Shown one piece after another: positions 32,324-40,829 of a DNA stretch of 64,000 bases. A program made the position numbers and the translations under genes. The notes under the pieces were generated by a model. That model was not told where the DNA came from. It was given only the letters and a program-made list of their open reading frames with translations, and ran no database searches. The stretch is from Acetobacter conturbans. Lineage in GTDB: Bacteria; Pseudomonadota; Alphaproteobacteria; Acetobacterales; Acetobacteraceae. The stretch covers positions 1 through 64,000 of the forward strand of contig NZ_WOSY01000004.1 of the NCBI RefSeq assembly GCF_011516755.1, in the 5' to 3' direction. How positions within the stretch are numbered: the first letter of the stretch is position 1; every line of letters starts with the position of its first letter.

Positions 32324-32434
32324 GGGAACCTCCTGAGAGTGAGGTAATGAAACCATGAGCAATATCGCCCCGAAAGAGGGCGATATTGCGGCTGGTAGTG
32401 TCAGGTGCCGGGACTTGACGGAAGTGGTGTTACA

Positions 32435-33901
32435 TCAGGGGGAAGCTGTTATCTGGTCCAGCGGGGTGCCTTTGTATTTGCCCGTCAGAGTCTTGAGGAA
32501 GGCAGTAATATCAGAAACGTCCTGATCGGAAATCGTTGCATCCGGCGTCTGATAATAAGCCATTTTCCTCACGGCTTCCTCCAGAGTTTTCACGCTGCCG
32601 TCGTGGAACCACGGTCCCGTCAGGGCGACGTTACGCAATGTCGGAACGAGGAAACGTGACTTGTCCAGTGGATCATGCGTCACATCCATGCGGCCACTGT
32701 CAGCGGCCGTGAACGGAGTGCCACGACCAGCGAAATAGTTATGCTCCAGCCCCATGATTTCCATGGCGCCACCGCCCATGTCCTGACCAGTGTGGCAGCC
32801 GGAGCAGCCGATGCTCTTGAACAGGGTGTAGCCGTGTTTTTCCTGCTCTGTTAGGACGTCTTCATGGCCTTTCAGATACAGGTCGAAGCGGCTGTCGGGC
32901 GTCAGCAGTGTCTTTTCATATTCGGCAATGGCATCGGTGATGGTGCCTTTATCCATCGGCTGATCCGGATACACATTTTTGAAGGCTTCGACATAAGCCG
33001 GATCGGCTTCGAGCTTGGCTGCGACGTCTGTCCAGTCGTGTGAACCCATCTCGACAGGATTCATCACAGGGCCTGCCGCCTGATCAGCCAGTGTCGCAGC
33101 GCGGCCATTCCAGAACTGCACGATGTTGTAGACGGAATTGTACACCGTCGGCACGTTGATCGGGCCTTTCTGGCCGTGAATGCCGGTTGCCGTGACCAGA
33201 TTGTCGACACCACCCTTTTCAAGCCCGTGACAACTGGCGCAGTTCAGCGTGTTGTCACCCGACAGTCGCTTGTCGAAAAACAGTTTTTCGCCCAAAGCAA
33301 CCTTGTCGGCATTCACGGGCCAGCTTTCCGCCACCGGCTGAACGGGTTCGGCTGCAAACTTCGCGGCGACACCCTGACCGGTATAGTGAGCGCGGCGTTC
33401 AGCCTCGACCCAGCTCAGCACGGCTTTCTGCTGGTCTTCGTTCAGATGCGCGTGCCAGTGGATCAGCAGATACAGGGTCGGCGGCATCCGGTTCTGGGTG
33501 ATGACCTCCTCGATGCGCGACAACTGCTCTTCGCTCGGCACGTCACCTTTCTGGAAAGCCGCGATCACCGGTTCCAGACGGAAGTGTTTCAGGCCTTCCT
33601 CCAGATCGTGATTCATCAGCGTGCTGGCGATGGGCAGATGGAAGTAGAAGGGAAGATTCGCACCCTTCGTATGGCAATAATCGCACCGCGCTTCACGCAG
33701 CACATCAAAGGCCGCCTTCGCCGCAGGGTCTTGCTGCGTTGGTGAAGTGGCCGCCAGTGTCGGTGCACCCTGATGATCGAAATGCTCTATGTAAGCGACG
33801 GTGCCGCCGTAGGCGGCGAGCCCGACGCAGGCCAGTCCGGCAATCACGCGTTTCAAAATTGCTACTCCACACCCATTGTTTTTCTCATGGGTGGTGTGCA
33901 T
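32435..33901 (-). CDS. three-haem cytochrome c peroxidase (YhjA-like)
   Basis: 488 aa with an N-terminal membrane anchor (about residues 14-38) and periplasmic domains. Three CxxCH haem sites are visible: CDYCH at about 73-77 (extra N-terminal haem-binding domain), CASCH at 221-225 (electron-accepting P haem region) and CSGCH at 366-370. It reduces hydrogen peroxide to water with electrons from the respiratory chain. The layout equals that of E. coli YhjA. A 17-base palindrome lies 43-59 bases upstream of the start. Confidence 0.93.
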   Translation of the reverse strand: MHTTHEKNNGCGVAILKRVIAGLACVGLAAYGGTVAYIEHFDHQGAPTLAATSPTQQDPAAKAAFDVLREARCDYCHTKGANLPFYFHLPIASTLMNHDLEEGLKHFRLEPVIAAFQKGDVPSEEQLSRIEEVITQNRMPPTLYLLIHWHAHLNEDQQKAVLSWVEAERRAHYTGQGVAAKFAAEPVQPVAESWPVNADKVALGEKLFFDKRLSGDNTLNCASCHGLEKGGVDNLVTATGIHGQKGPINVPTVYNSVYNIVQFWNGRAATLADQAAGPVMNPVEMGSHDWTDVAAKLEADPAYVEAFKNVYPDQPMDKGTITDAIAEYEKTLLTPDSRFDLYLKGHEDVLTEQEKHGYTLFKSIGCSGCHTGQDMGGGAMEIMGLEHNYFAGRGTPFTAADSGRMDVTHDPLDKSRFLVPTLRNVALTGPWFHDGSVKTLEEAVRKMAYYQTPDATISDQDVSDITAFLKTLTGKYKGTPLDQITASP

Positions 33902-33943
33902 TACTAAACGTCAATCTGTCAAAATGATAATATTCACTCAAAC

Positions 33944-33960
33944 AATCGATTTGATCGATT
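33944..33960. promoter_or_regulatory. perfect 7-3-7 palindrome upstream of the peroxidase gene
   Basis: AATCGAT-TTG-ATCGATT is a perfect inverted repeat between the methyltransferase stop and the peroxidase start. Its size and position suit a dimeric regulator such as an Fnr/Crp-type protein, but it does not match the TTGAT-N4-ATCAA Fnr consensus exactly. Confidence 0.4.
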
Positions 33961-33971
33961 AAAGTGAGATT

Positions 33972-34805
33972 TCAGTCTTTCCCGTACTCACGCAACCGCT
34001 GTCGCGCGACAGCGACATAGGCGGGATCGACCTCGATCCCGATGCCGCGTGAGCCAAGCCGATCCGCTGCCAGTAATGTGGTGCCGGTTCCCATGAAAGG
34101 GTCGAGCACGACGGCATCGTCCTGTCCGTGCAGGCGAATGCACAGTTCCGGCAGTGCAACGGGGAAGGTGCCGGGATGATTGAATTTTTCCTGCCTGTCC
34201 CGCACGGTTTCATAAGGGATGAACCATGTGTCCCCACGGCAGCGCCGATCCTGCGCATGCCCTCTGCGGGCGATATTGCTCTTGTCCTTGAACGGCACGC
34301 CCGCGCCGAGGCGATTGATCCGGACGTCACCGTCGAGGGTCAGATGGAAGAGATGTTCATGGTTTCTGTTCATGTATCGCTTGCTGTTGACCGGCTTGAA
34401 ATGCCCGAAGGACGTATCCCCCACAGCGATCGATTTGATCCATGAAATGTGGTTTTGCAGGACGAACAGTTCGCGCAGGCGCACCGCCAGCTCGAACGGC
34501 AGCCAGGGCTCGGAGGAGGTCCCTGCAATGTTGAGGAAGAAGGAGGCGTCGGGGCGCATCACACGCCGCACAGCGGTCGCCACTTCCATCATCCAGTCGA
34601 GATAATCGGCTTCGCTACGCCGATCCTTATAGGATCGGTAGCCAAGCCCGATATTGTAGGGAGGCGACGTGATCACGACGTCCACGGTCTCCGCCTTCAT
34701 CCGCTTCATGACGCGGATGCAGTCTCCCTGAACGATTTCCTGACGCCCAATCCGATAGCGTCGGGTGCGGGGAGATGCGGGTGTGCCCTCAGCCTTTCCT
34801 GTCAC
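33972..34805 (-). CDS. DNA methyltransferase (N4-cytosine or N6-adenine), beta type
   Basis: 277 aa from GTG 34805. The catalytic motif IV TSPPYNIGLGY comes first (near residue 46) and the SAM motif DPFMGTGTTLLAADRLGSRGIGIEVD last (near residue 240), the beta-class order. TSPPY is common in m4C enzymes but also occurs in m6A enzymes, so the base is open. No restriction gene is adjacent, so it may be a solitary regulatory methylase. The GTG overlaps the Tim44-like stop by 4 bases with GGAG in front; the open frame extends upstream to 34871. Confidence 0.85.
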   Translation of the reverse strand: MTGKAEGTPASPRTRRYRIGRQEIVQGDCIRVMKRMKAETVDVVITSPPYNIGLGYRSYKDRRSEADYLDWMMEVATAVRRVMRPDASFFLNIAGTSSEPWLPFELAVRLRELFVLQNHISWIKSIAVGDTSFGHFKPVNSKRYMNRNHEHLFHLTLDGDVRINRLGAGVPFKDKSNIARRGHAQDRRCRGDTWFIPYETVRDRQEKFNHPGTFPVALPELCIRLHGQDDAVVLDPFMGTGTTLLAADRLGSRGIGIEVDPAYVAVARQRLREYGKD

Positions 34806-35479
34806 GCACTCCGCGCCGCTGCCAGCCGCCAGCTTGATCCTGCGACACCCAGCAGTTTTTCGAATGTCCACAGATCGGAAAATTCCGTCACGGCGTCCAT
34901 TCCGGTGATCGGCTTGCCGTTGGCATCGAAGACAAGACTGATCTGATCGGACACGATACGCACGTCGATGGTCGCGGCTTTTCCTGCCGGGGTATCCATC
35001 AGGCGGACATCCTCGATCGCAACGCTGTCGATCGCACGGATTTCGCTTTTCTGGGTTTCTTTCGCAGTCTCACGCGCCGTCACAGCGGCATCAAACGCGG
35101 CGAACGCATCTGGCGTCAGACGCTCCTTCAGAGTGGCCCGGTTGCCGGAGGCATAAGCCGCGACGACCTGCCGGAACGCACCCTCCACACCCGTCAGGAA
35201 CTGCTGGGGTACGAAACCCCGTTCCGCCTTGCTGACCTCACCGAGCATAGCTCCGACGCGGGTATTCGGGCCCGGTATATCGAAGCGGGTGGCGGGAGTC
35301 GGTTCAGCGCGTCCTTCAATCACAGGCCCAGCCGGTTCCGGGGCCGTGGGATGCGGCGCAGGCGTAGTCTGGAAGCCGACTTTCTTGCCCAGAACGCTGC
35401 GTAGCCGCAGCGCCAGAAACGCCGCGATCAGGGCGAAAACCACAATATCGACCGGAAAATGGCCGAAAGAACCTTCCAT
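34802..35479 (-). CDS. Tim44/TimA-like domain protein
   Basis: 225 aa with one N-terminal membrane helix (PVDIVVFALIAAFLALRLRSVLG) followed by a low-complexity linker and a Tim44-like domain (about residues 75-225: AFRQVVAAYASGNRATLKERLTPDAFAAFDAAVTARE and FSDLWTFEKLLGVAGSSWRLAA). Bacterial members are inner-membrane anchored; their role, perhaps in envelope protein assembly, is not settled. It is coupled to the methyltransferase downstream. The common pairing with secB elsewhere is noted: secB lies about 0.8 kb away. Confidence 0.85.
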   Translation of the reverse strand: MEGSFGHFPVDIVVFALIAAFLALRLRSVLGKKVGFQTTPAPHPTAPEPAGPVIEGRAEPTPATRFDIPGPNTRVGAMLGEVSKAERGFVPQQFLTGVEGAFRQVVAAYASGNRATLKERLTPDAFAAFDAAVTARETAKETQKSEIRAIDSVAIEDVRLMDTPAGKAATIDVRIVSDQISLVFDANGKPITGMDAVTEFSDLWTFEKLLGVAGSSWRLAAARSA

Positions 35480-35605
35480 AAGTCACGCCACCTAAGAAAC
35501 AGAACGGGTGCGACGGATGCGAGCATCCATCACGGGAGTCATGAAAAGAGAATAGGGATGGCTCAGGGCCTGCGCAATGACTCGTGTGCGTTTAGGTGAG
35601 CAAAT

Positions 35606-36196
35606 ATGTCATCCAAGGATTGCGGTCCGGACAGTGGAGCCCTATCTGCTCGAATCATGATCGTCCTCAGGCATTGCCAGTCAGAATTTAACAGATTGTT
35701 CACGGCCACCCGCAAAGATCCGGGCATTCCTGACCCGCCTCTTTCCGATATGGGGCAGGAACAGGCCAGAAAGCTGGTGGCGGAGATCGGCGGGGAAGAG
35801 ATCCGTCATATCATCGTCTCGCCCTACAAACGGGCAATCCAGACAGCAATGCCCATCGCCAAGGCGCTTGATATCGTGCCGGTGGTGAGTCCGTTGATTC
35901 GTGAGCGGGCCGCTTTTTCCTGTGATGTCGGCTCGCCCCGTGCCGTTCTTGCTCAGGAATGGCCGGCTCTCGACTTCTCCGGGCTGGATGAGGCGTGGTG
36001 GAGCCCGGTGATCGAGACGCCTGAATCCGTGGAAGAGCGCGCGGAGCTTTTTCGTTCGGAAATAGCGGTCAGCCACGACTGGGAGCGCACGCTCGTGGTT
36101 TCACACTGGGCGTTTCTTCTGGCCTTCACGCGCACCAGTCTGGAAAACGGCTCCTGGCTCCGGATTGACCCCACGCGTCCGCCAGAGCGCCCCTGA
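35606..36196 (+). CDS. histidine phosphatase family protein
   Basis: 196 aa, phosphoglycerate-mutase-like fold. The phosphohistidine motif is RHCQSEFN (instead of RHGxT) near residues 22-29, with SPYKRAIQTA and VSHWAFLLA completing the usual active-site arginine and histidine. A TTTAGGTGAG sequence precedes the ATG. The substrate is unknown; a phosphatase of a sugar or alpha-ribazole type is possible but not shown. Confidence 0.85.
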   Translation: MSSKDCGPDSGALSARIMIVLRHCQSEFNRLFTATRKDPGIPDPPLSDMGQEQARKLVAEIGGEEIRHIIVSPYKRAIQTAMPIAKALDIVPVVSPLIRERAAFSCDVGSPRAVLAQEWPALDFSGLDEAWWSPVIETPESVEERAELFRSEIAVSHDWERTLVVSHWAFLLAFTRTSLENGSWLRIDPTRPPERP

Positions 36197-36285
36197 CCGT
36201 TCCATGGTTGGCGAACCCAGCCTGTCATGCTACCGCCCGATAGCTCCGGACGAGACCGTCCGAATATGAAGGAAGAAAGACACCA

Positions 36286-36786
36286 ATGTCTGACACAGCT
36301 CAACAGGGCGTCCCGCCAGCCCTCCCGCTCGCCATCAACCTTCAGTACACGAAGGATCTCTCCTTCGAGGTTCCGCACGGTCCCGAAGTCTTCACGGCTC
36401 TTGCCGCGGCTCCCCAGATTTCCGTGAATATCGACGTGCAGGCCAATCGCCTTCAGAACGACCAGCCACATTTTCAGGTGGCCCTGACCATTAAGGCCGA
36501 GGCTGATGAAGCTCCTGCCAGCGAAGGTGGTCCTGTCGGACGCAAGGTGTTCATCGCGGAACTGACCTATGCTGCGGTTGTGACGCTGAACAACGCGCCG
36601 GCCGAGTTGGTCGAGCCGCTGCTGCTCGTCGAAGTGCCGCGCCTGATCTTCCCGTTCGCACGCAACATTCTCAGCGACATCACCCGTGACGGCGGCTTTC
36701 CGCCGGTCGTGCTGCAGCCGATCGACTTTGTCGCTCTGTGGCAGGCGCGTCGCGCTGAAGCATCCCAGACCGTCGGCCACGCCTGA
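36286..36786 (+). CDS. secB: protein-export chaperone SecB
   Basis: 166 aa homotetrameric chaperone that holds preproteins unfolded and hands them to SecA. LPLAINLQYTKDLSFEVPHGPEVF, FIAELTYAAVVTL and the C-terminal LIFPFARNILSDITRDGGFPPVVLQPIDFVALW are typical. GGAAGAAAG before the ATG is a good ribosome-binding site. It is followed by a hairpin and a lipoprotein gene. Confidence 0.96.
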   Translation: MSDTAQQGVPPALPLAINLQYTKDLSFEVPHGPEVFTALAAAPQISVNIDVQANRLQNDQPHFQVALTIKAEADEAPASEGGPVGRKVFIAELTYAAVVTLNNAPAELVEPLLLVEVPRLIFPFARNILSDITRDGGFPPVVLQPIDFVALWQARRAEASQTVGHA

Positions 36787-36793
36787 TTGGCGT

Positions 36794-36831
36794 ATCCCGG
36801 AGGCAGGTTCATCTTCCCCTGTCTCCGGGAT
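36794..36831 (+). terminator. hairpin after secB
   Basis: ATCCCGGAGGCAGG and CCTGTCTCCGGGAT pair over 14 positions (one G-U) around a 10-base loop, seven bases after the secB stop. A T-run is missing, so it may act as a terminator or as an mRNA-protecting hairpin. Confidence 0.55.
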
Positions 36832-36863
36832 CACGTTCTGCATGAGTGATCGGAGGAGGCAGG

Positions 36864-37262
36864 GTGCTCTCTATGGCAATTCTTTCATCCCGTGACCGGT
36901 CTGTCGCCTTTGCCCGCCGTCTGGCGCTGACAGCCCTGATGCTTTCCTCTTTCGGTCTCGTAGGCTGCGCAGAGCAGCAGGGATCGGTCGCGACAGCGCC
37001 GAACCGCATTCCCCCGCAGACATTCCCTCCTGGAACGGTGACTGAAACACCCGCTCCCGAGGGGCAGATGCTGGTGAATGATCCGTCGGCTCCCGCCAAT
37101 ACACCGCTCTGCGGCACGGCTGCCCGGGAAGCTAACGCCATGGGGCAGGCGGCCTATCCGCAGCCGCTCATGAACGGCGGCGCTTGCACGCAGAATGCCT
37201 GCTTCGACCCTGCCACCCAGACCTATATCGCCTCTGACAATACGAAACGGGTTTGCCGCTAA
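36864..37262 (+). CDS. small lipoprotein, Cys-rich C-terminus
   Basis: 132 aa from GTG 36864, which has GGAGG four to seven bases in front; ATG 36873 is the alternative. The N-terminus carries a lipoprotein signal peptide with the lipobox GLVGC (Cys near residue 33). The mature part is Pro/Ala-rich (NRIPPQTFPPGTVTETPAPEG) and ends with four Cys (PLCGTA, GGACTQNACFDP, KRVCR), which suggests two disulphides. The function is unknown. Confidence 0.72.
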   Translation: MLSMAILSSRDRSVAFARRLALTALMLSSFGLVGCAEQQGSVATAPNRIPPQTFPPGTVTETPAPEGQMLVNDPSAPANTPLCGTAAREANAMGQAAYPQPLMNGGACTQNACFDPATQTYIASDNTKRVCR

Positions 37263-37263
37263 G

Positions 37264-37424
37264 AAGCTGTTTCAAAAGCTCTCTGCAGGCGACCCGCCGC
37301 GCATTTTTCGCACTCAGATGCTCACCGTCCGCATGGCCGCTTCGCTTCAGTAATGAAAGCCACACGCCGGTCGTGCGCACCCATATGGGCGGTCGCGCTC
37401 AACAGAGAGCTTTTGAAACAGCCT
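37264..37424. repeat. 161-bp element with 20-bp inverted ends
   Basis: GCTGTTTCAAAAGCTCTCTG at 37266-37285 and its exact complement at 37403-37422 flank about 117 bases without a plausible gene. The right end abuts A/T-rich DNA; no target duplication is clear. The shape is that of a MITE-like non-autonomous element. It lies between the lipoprotein stop and the terminator of the tonB gene. Confidence 0.7.
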
Positions 37425-37506
37425 TTAAGCACCTGCCTCGAAAGCTGAGATCAGGAGTATAAGGGGCTGACGGCTGACACTCGTTTTTCTCTGAAGCGAT
37501 ATTTTG

Positions 37507-37543
37507 AAAACACCCTGTGAGATTGTCTCGCGGGGTGTTTTTT
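37507..37543. terminator. bidirectional terminator between lipoprotein and tonB genes
   Basis: AAAACACCC and GGGTGTTTT form the base of the stem and GTGAG with CTCGC extend it; A-runs and T-runs lie on both sides. It can stop transcription from either of the two convergent genes. Confidence 0.88.
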
Positions 37544-37561
37544 ATGTCTGGCTGATGAACT

Positions 37562-38719
37562 CTAATGACGGATCAGAATGTAGTTCACGGTCACGTCCAG
37601 ATCGAAATGATCGCCCGGAATACCGGGAGGAATCGGCGGCAGTTCCGCATTCCGGAACATCCCGGTCGTGGCCGCATCCAGCATGTAAGATCCCGACTGG
37701 TTCGTGAGACGCACGAAGCGGACGCGACCTGTCCGGTCGATGATGACGTGGACGGAGGAGGGGCCTTCCTCACCGTTCTGAGCGGCTTCTTCCGGGTAAT
37801 ACATGTGCCGCCGGATCCAGCGATCGACTTCCTCGCTGTAATCATCGCTCACGCCGCGCACTGTGCTGCGCGTTGCAAACGGGGCGTTCAGCCTGCCGTT
37901 CTGCACCAGAGGGCCAATGGACAGGTCAATCGGACCGCCTGAACCGCCCGTACGGCCATGACGATTCGGCCGCGGAGGAGCGGAAGACTGGTCAAGTGAC
38001 AGGTCCGTCAGGGAGTCGAACGGCGACGGTGCCCGCTGATGACGCTGCGCCTGACGGACCGCCTGTCGATGGGGGGCCTGTTTCGCCGTCTCACGGCTGC
38101 CAGATCCAGCCTTGTTGGATGCCTGATTGATCGGCGCGGTTTCGTTGGTCGGTTTAGGGTAACTCTCATCCGAGGGGGCTTGCGGCAACGGGGGGGCTGC
38201 CGGCGTTTCCGGGGTGGGATTGAGAGAGCCTTCCGCTGCCTCGGACTTCTCCTCCTGACTGCTGCTCTGAGAAGACTGCGCGGCGGAACTGCCACCTGCC
38301 TGCTGGTCGGAATGCTCGCCTTTCATGCCACTTTCGGCGGGAGGCGTGACGAACATCATGTCCACCGTGCCCGCTTCGGTGGCCTGGGGGTTGCCGCGCG
38401 GATGATGGTGCAGGGACATGTAGATGGCAAACGCCAGAAGCAGCGCGTGCAGTAGTCCCGAAAACAGCAGGATGAACAGCAGATCGGGCTCGCCGAAAAC
38501 CTGCCTCGGCGACAGAGGCGTTTTCGCGGGCTTCAGATTCCGATAGGTGCCTGACCTCGGGAACAGGGTTGGACGCAGTCCAAGCCGACGCGGAGAGGTG
38601 TTCAGTTCCTCGGTGGCATTTCCGTCAGGAGAAGGGGGTTTCTGCTGCTTCCGGGCACCGACGAGCAGAGGCTCCTTCTTCGTTCCGGGCGTTGCTGATT
38701 GCCGTGGCGCCGCCGTCAT
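37562..38719 (-). CDS. TonB-family energy transducer
   Basis: 385 aa from ATG 38719. One membrane span is at about residues 80-100 (LLFILLFSGLLHALLLAFAIY), then a long periplasmic Pro/Gln/Ser-rich linker, and a C-terminal TonB domain (about 295-385: YYPEEAAQNGEEGPSSVHVIIDRTGRVRFVRL). It couples the proton gradient to outer-membrane receptors. The roughly 78-residue cytoplasmic N-terminus is much longer than usual. exbB and exbD are not adjacent, so its partners are elsewhere. Confidence 0.82.
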   Translation of the reverse strand: MTAAPRQSATPGTKKEPLLVGARKQQKPPSPDGNATEELNTSPRRLGLRPTLFPRSGTYRNLKPAKTPLSPRQVFGEPDLLFILLFSGLLHALLLAFAIYMSLHHHPRGNPQATEAGTVDMMFVTPPAESGMKGEHSDQQAGGSSAAQSSQSSSQEEKSEAAEGSLNPTPETPAAPPLPQAPSDESYPKPTNETAPINQASNKAGSGSRETAKQAPHRQAVRQAQRHQRAPSPFDSLTDLSLDQSSAPPRPNRHGRTGGSGGPIDLSIGPLVQNGRLNAPFATRSTVRGVSDDYSEEVDRWIRRHMYYPEEAAQNGEEGPSSVHVIIDRTGRVRFVRLTNQSGSYMLDAATTGMFRNAELPPIPPGIPGDHFDLDVTVNYILIRH

Positions 38720-38994
38720 GGAGTTGAATGTGTCTCCGGGAAGAAGAAAACAGAAGCGCGCGCAGGTCCGAGACCCTTCAGCGCACATTGCCATTCACGG
38801 CAGGCGCTGGCTACCCCTCTGTTGTGTACCATAATGTCACGTGGGTTGACGGAATATTCAGGGAGATCGGCAAGTGGCTGCGCAGTCACCGCTGGACTGG
38901 GTGAGGAAAACGTAATGCAACCGGCCTGTGAGGAGAGCGTTGTTTCTTCAGGCGGTCCGGCTTTGATGGACCATCCCATTGAGAGGAATGTGTC

Positions 38995-39174
38995 ATGGGT
39001 GAATTCACAGATAAAGTTAAGGGCGTTGCTGACAAGGTGACGGGAAGCATCAAGGAAGGCGTGGGTAAAGCTACCAACGATCCGGGGCTTGAGGCTGAAG
39101 GCAAGGCCCAGCAGGTGAAGGGCAGTGCCGAGAAAATTAAAGGCAACGTCAAGGGCACGCTCAACGACCTTTAA
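38995..39174 (+). CDS. CsbD-like stress protein
   Basis: 59 aa: MGEFTDKVKGVADKVTGSIK and the repeated KGVGKATNDPGLEAEGKAQQ motif are typical of the CsbD family, small hydrophilic proteins induced by general stress. GAGAGGAA lies seven bases before the ATG. A strong terminator follows 35 bases after the stop, so it is a single-gene unit. The molecular role is unknown. Confidence 0.9.
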   Translation: MGEFTDKVKGVADKVTGSIKEGVGKATNDPGLEAEGKAQQVKGSAEKIKGNVKGTLNDL

Positions 39175-39209
39175 GGCGCGCTGTTTTCTCAGCATGAGCA
39201 CTTTATTGA

Positions 39210-39244
39210 CCGGACACTGTCTCATAAAGGCAGTGCCCGGTTTT
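39210..39244 (+). terminator. intrinsic terminator after the csbD-like gene
   Basis: CCGGACACTG and CAGTGCCCGG (9 of 10 pairs) flank an 11-base loop and are followed by TTTT. It serves the csbD-like gene. Confidence 0.85.
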
Positions 39245-39311
39245 CGTTTGTCATCACCGCAGAAACAGCCGCATTTTTGCGGATGAAGCAACGCTGATCT
39301 CCCAAAAATGT

Positions 39312-40808
39312 TCAGGAAAGGCGGCTTCTGTGGCGGAAGCTTACTGCCTCAGCAACATGATGTTTTTGGATGAGGATGCTGGCTTCAAGATCCGCAATGG
39401 TGCGCGCGACGCGCAGGAGGCGGGTAAAGCCGCGTGCTGACAGCCGTAATTTTCGCGCGGCATCCGCAAGAAGGGTTCTGGCACCTTCTTCCAGCTCAAA
39501 CTGATCCGGATTGGCTTCCGCGTTGCGCACTGTCTGGCCGCGGGTCTGACGGAAAGAACGGGCGCTCGCTATCCGTGCGGCGATGCTGGCGGAAGGCTCG
39601 CCTGCCGAGGCGGTCATCATGTCCACGGGTGAAAGAGGCTGAACGCTGACCCACAGGTCCATCCGGTCAAGAAGCGGCCCGGAAAGACGGTTCAGATAAT
39701 CTTCCCCACAACGGGGAGCTTTCCGGCATTCGCGGGAGGCATCGCCAAGATAGCCACAGCGACACGGATTCATCGCTGCGATCAACTGGAAGCGGGCAGG
39801 GTAGGTGACGTGCACTGCGGCGCGCGCAATGCTTGTCTGGCCGGTTTCGAGCGGCTGCCGCAGTGATTCAAGAGCCTGACGGGAGAATTCGGGCAATTCG
39901 TCCAGAAAGAGAACACCACGGTGGGCAAGGCTGATCTCGCCCGGCTTTGCTCTTGCACCTCCGCCAATCAGCGCGGGCTGGCTGGCGGAATGATGCGGAT
40001 CACGAAACGGTGGTCGCCGTATGGGTCCCCCATCCTCGCTGACAATGCCAGCGGCGCTGCAGATTCGGGTGACTTCAAGGGCTTCCTGCGGCGTCAACTC
40101 TGGCAGAAGGCCGGGCATGCGTGCGGCCAGCATGGATTTGCCCGAACCCGGAGGCCCCGACATCAGCAGTGAGTGTCCTCCGGTCGCCGCAATTTCCAGT
40201 GCCCGACGCGCCACTTCCATACCCTTGACGTCGGCCATGTCGGGACCGGTTGCGACAAGAGGGGGGAGAGTCGGCAATACCGGAGGTGAGAGGAGCTGTT
40301 CGCCGCGAAAGTGACTTACAAGTGACAGAAGATCCGGGGCCGCGAGGATATCGGGATTGCCGCCGAAAAGAGCCTCGGAGCCCTGAACGGCCGGGCAGAT
40401 CAGCCCGAGTTCCATGATGGTTGCGCCGAGAGATGCGGAAATCACATTGGGAACACGGTTGATACGCCCGTCGAGAGACAGTTCCCCAAGCGCGGCATAT
40501 CGACCCAGTTCCTCGATCGGCACGATTTCCATGGCTGCCAGAACCGCCAGAGCGATTGGCAGATCGAAATGCGACCCTTCCTTGAGCAGGTCGGCAGGCA
40601 CCAGATTCACAAGGATGCGTTTGGGCGGGAGGGCCAGCCCCATTGAGGCGAGCGCGGCACGAACACGCTCGCGCGCTTCGCCCACGGCCTTGTCGGGCAG
40701 GCCGACGACCAGAAAGGCGGGGAGGCCATTGGCGATCTGGACTTCCACCCAGACCGGGATGGCCTCAATTCCTGAAAAGGCAAAGGCGCGTACGCGTGTA
40801 TTGATCAT
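39312..40808 (-). CDS. comM: YifB/ComM-type AAA ATPase (Mg-chelatase-like)
   Basis: 498 aa. N-terminal Lon-protease-like domain (FSGIEAIPVWVEVQI), then an AAA+ module with Walker A GPPGSGKSM (near residue 215), FLDELPEF as Walker B, and the Mg-chelatase-subunit ChlI C-terminal part with CRCGYLGD Cys motif. In naturally transformable bacteria ComM is a hexameric helicase that extends branch migration during integration of transforming DNA; in others its role is open. It is followed, in the other direction of travel, by serA 21 bases upstream. Confidence 0.93.
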   Translation of the reverse strand: MINTRVRAFAFSGIEAIPVWVEVQIANGLPAFLVVGLPDKAVGEARERVRAALASMGLALPPKRILVNLVPADLLKEGSHFDLPIALAVLAAMEIVPIEELGRYAALGELSLDGRINRVPNVISASLGATIMELGLICPAVQGSEALFGGNPDILAAPDLLSLVSHFRGEQLLSPPVLPTLPPLVATGPDMADVKGMEVARRALEIAATGGHSLLMSGPPGSGKSMLAARMPGLLPELTPQEALEVTRICSAAGIVSEDGGPIRRPPFRDPHHSASQPALIGGGARAKPGEISLAHRGVLFLDELPEFSRQALESLRQPLETGQTSIARAAVHVTYPARFQLIAAMNPCRCGYLGDASRECRKAPRCGEDYLNRLSGPLLDRMDLWVSVQPLSPVDMMTASAGEPSASIAARIASARSFRQTRGQTVRNAEANPDQFELEEGARTLLADAARKLRLSARGFTRLLRVARTIADLEASILIQKHHVAEAVSFRHRSRLS

Positions 40809-40829
40809 CGTACGCGCCCAGGCAGAATA

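Noticed and set aside
33940-33965. Fnr box upstream of the peroxidase
   Set aside because: The palindrome is perfect but does not fit TTGAT-N4-ATCAA, so naming Fnr would go beyond the sequence.
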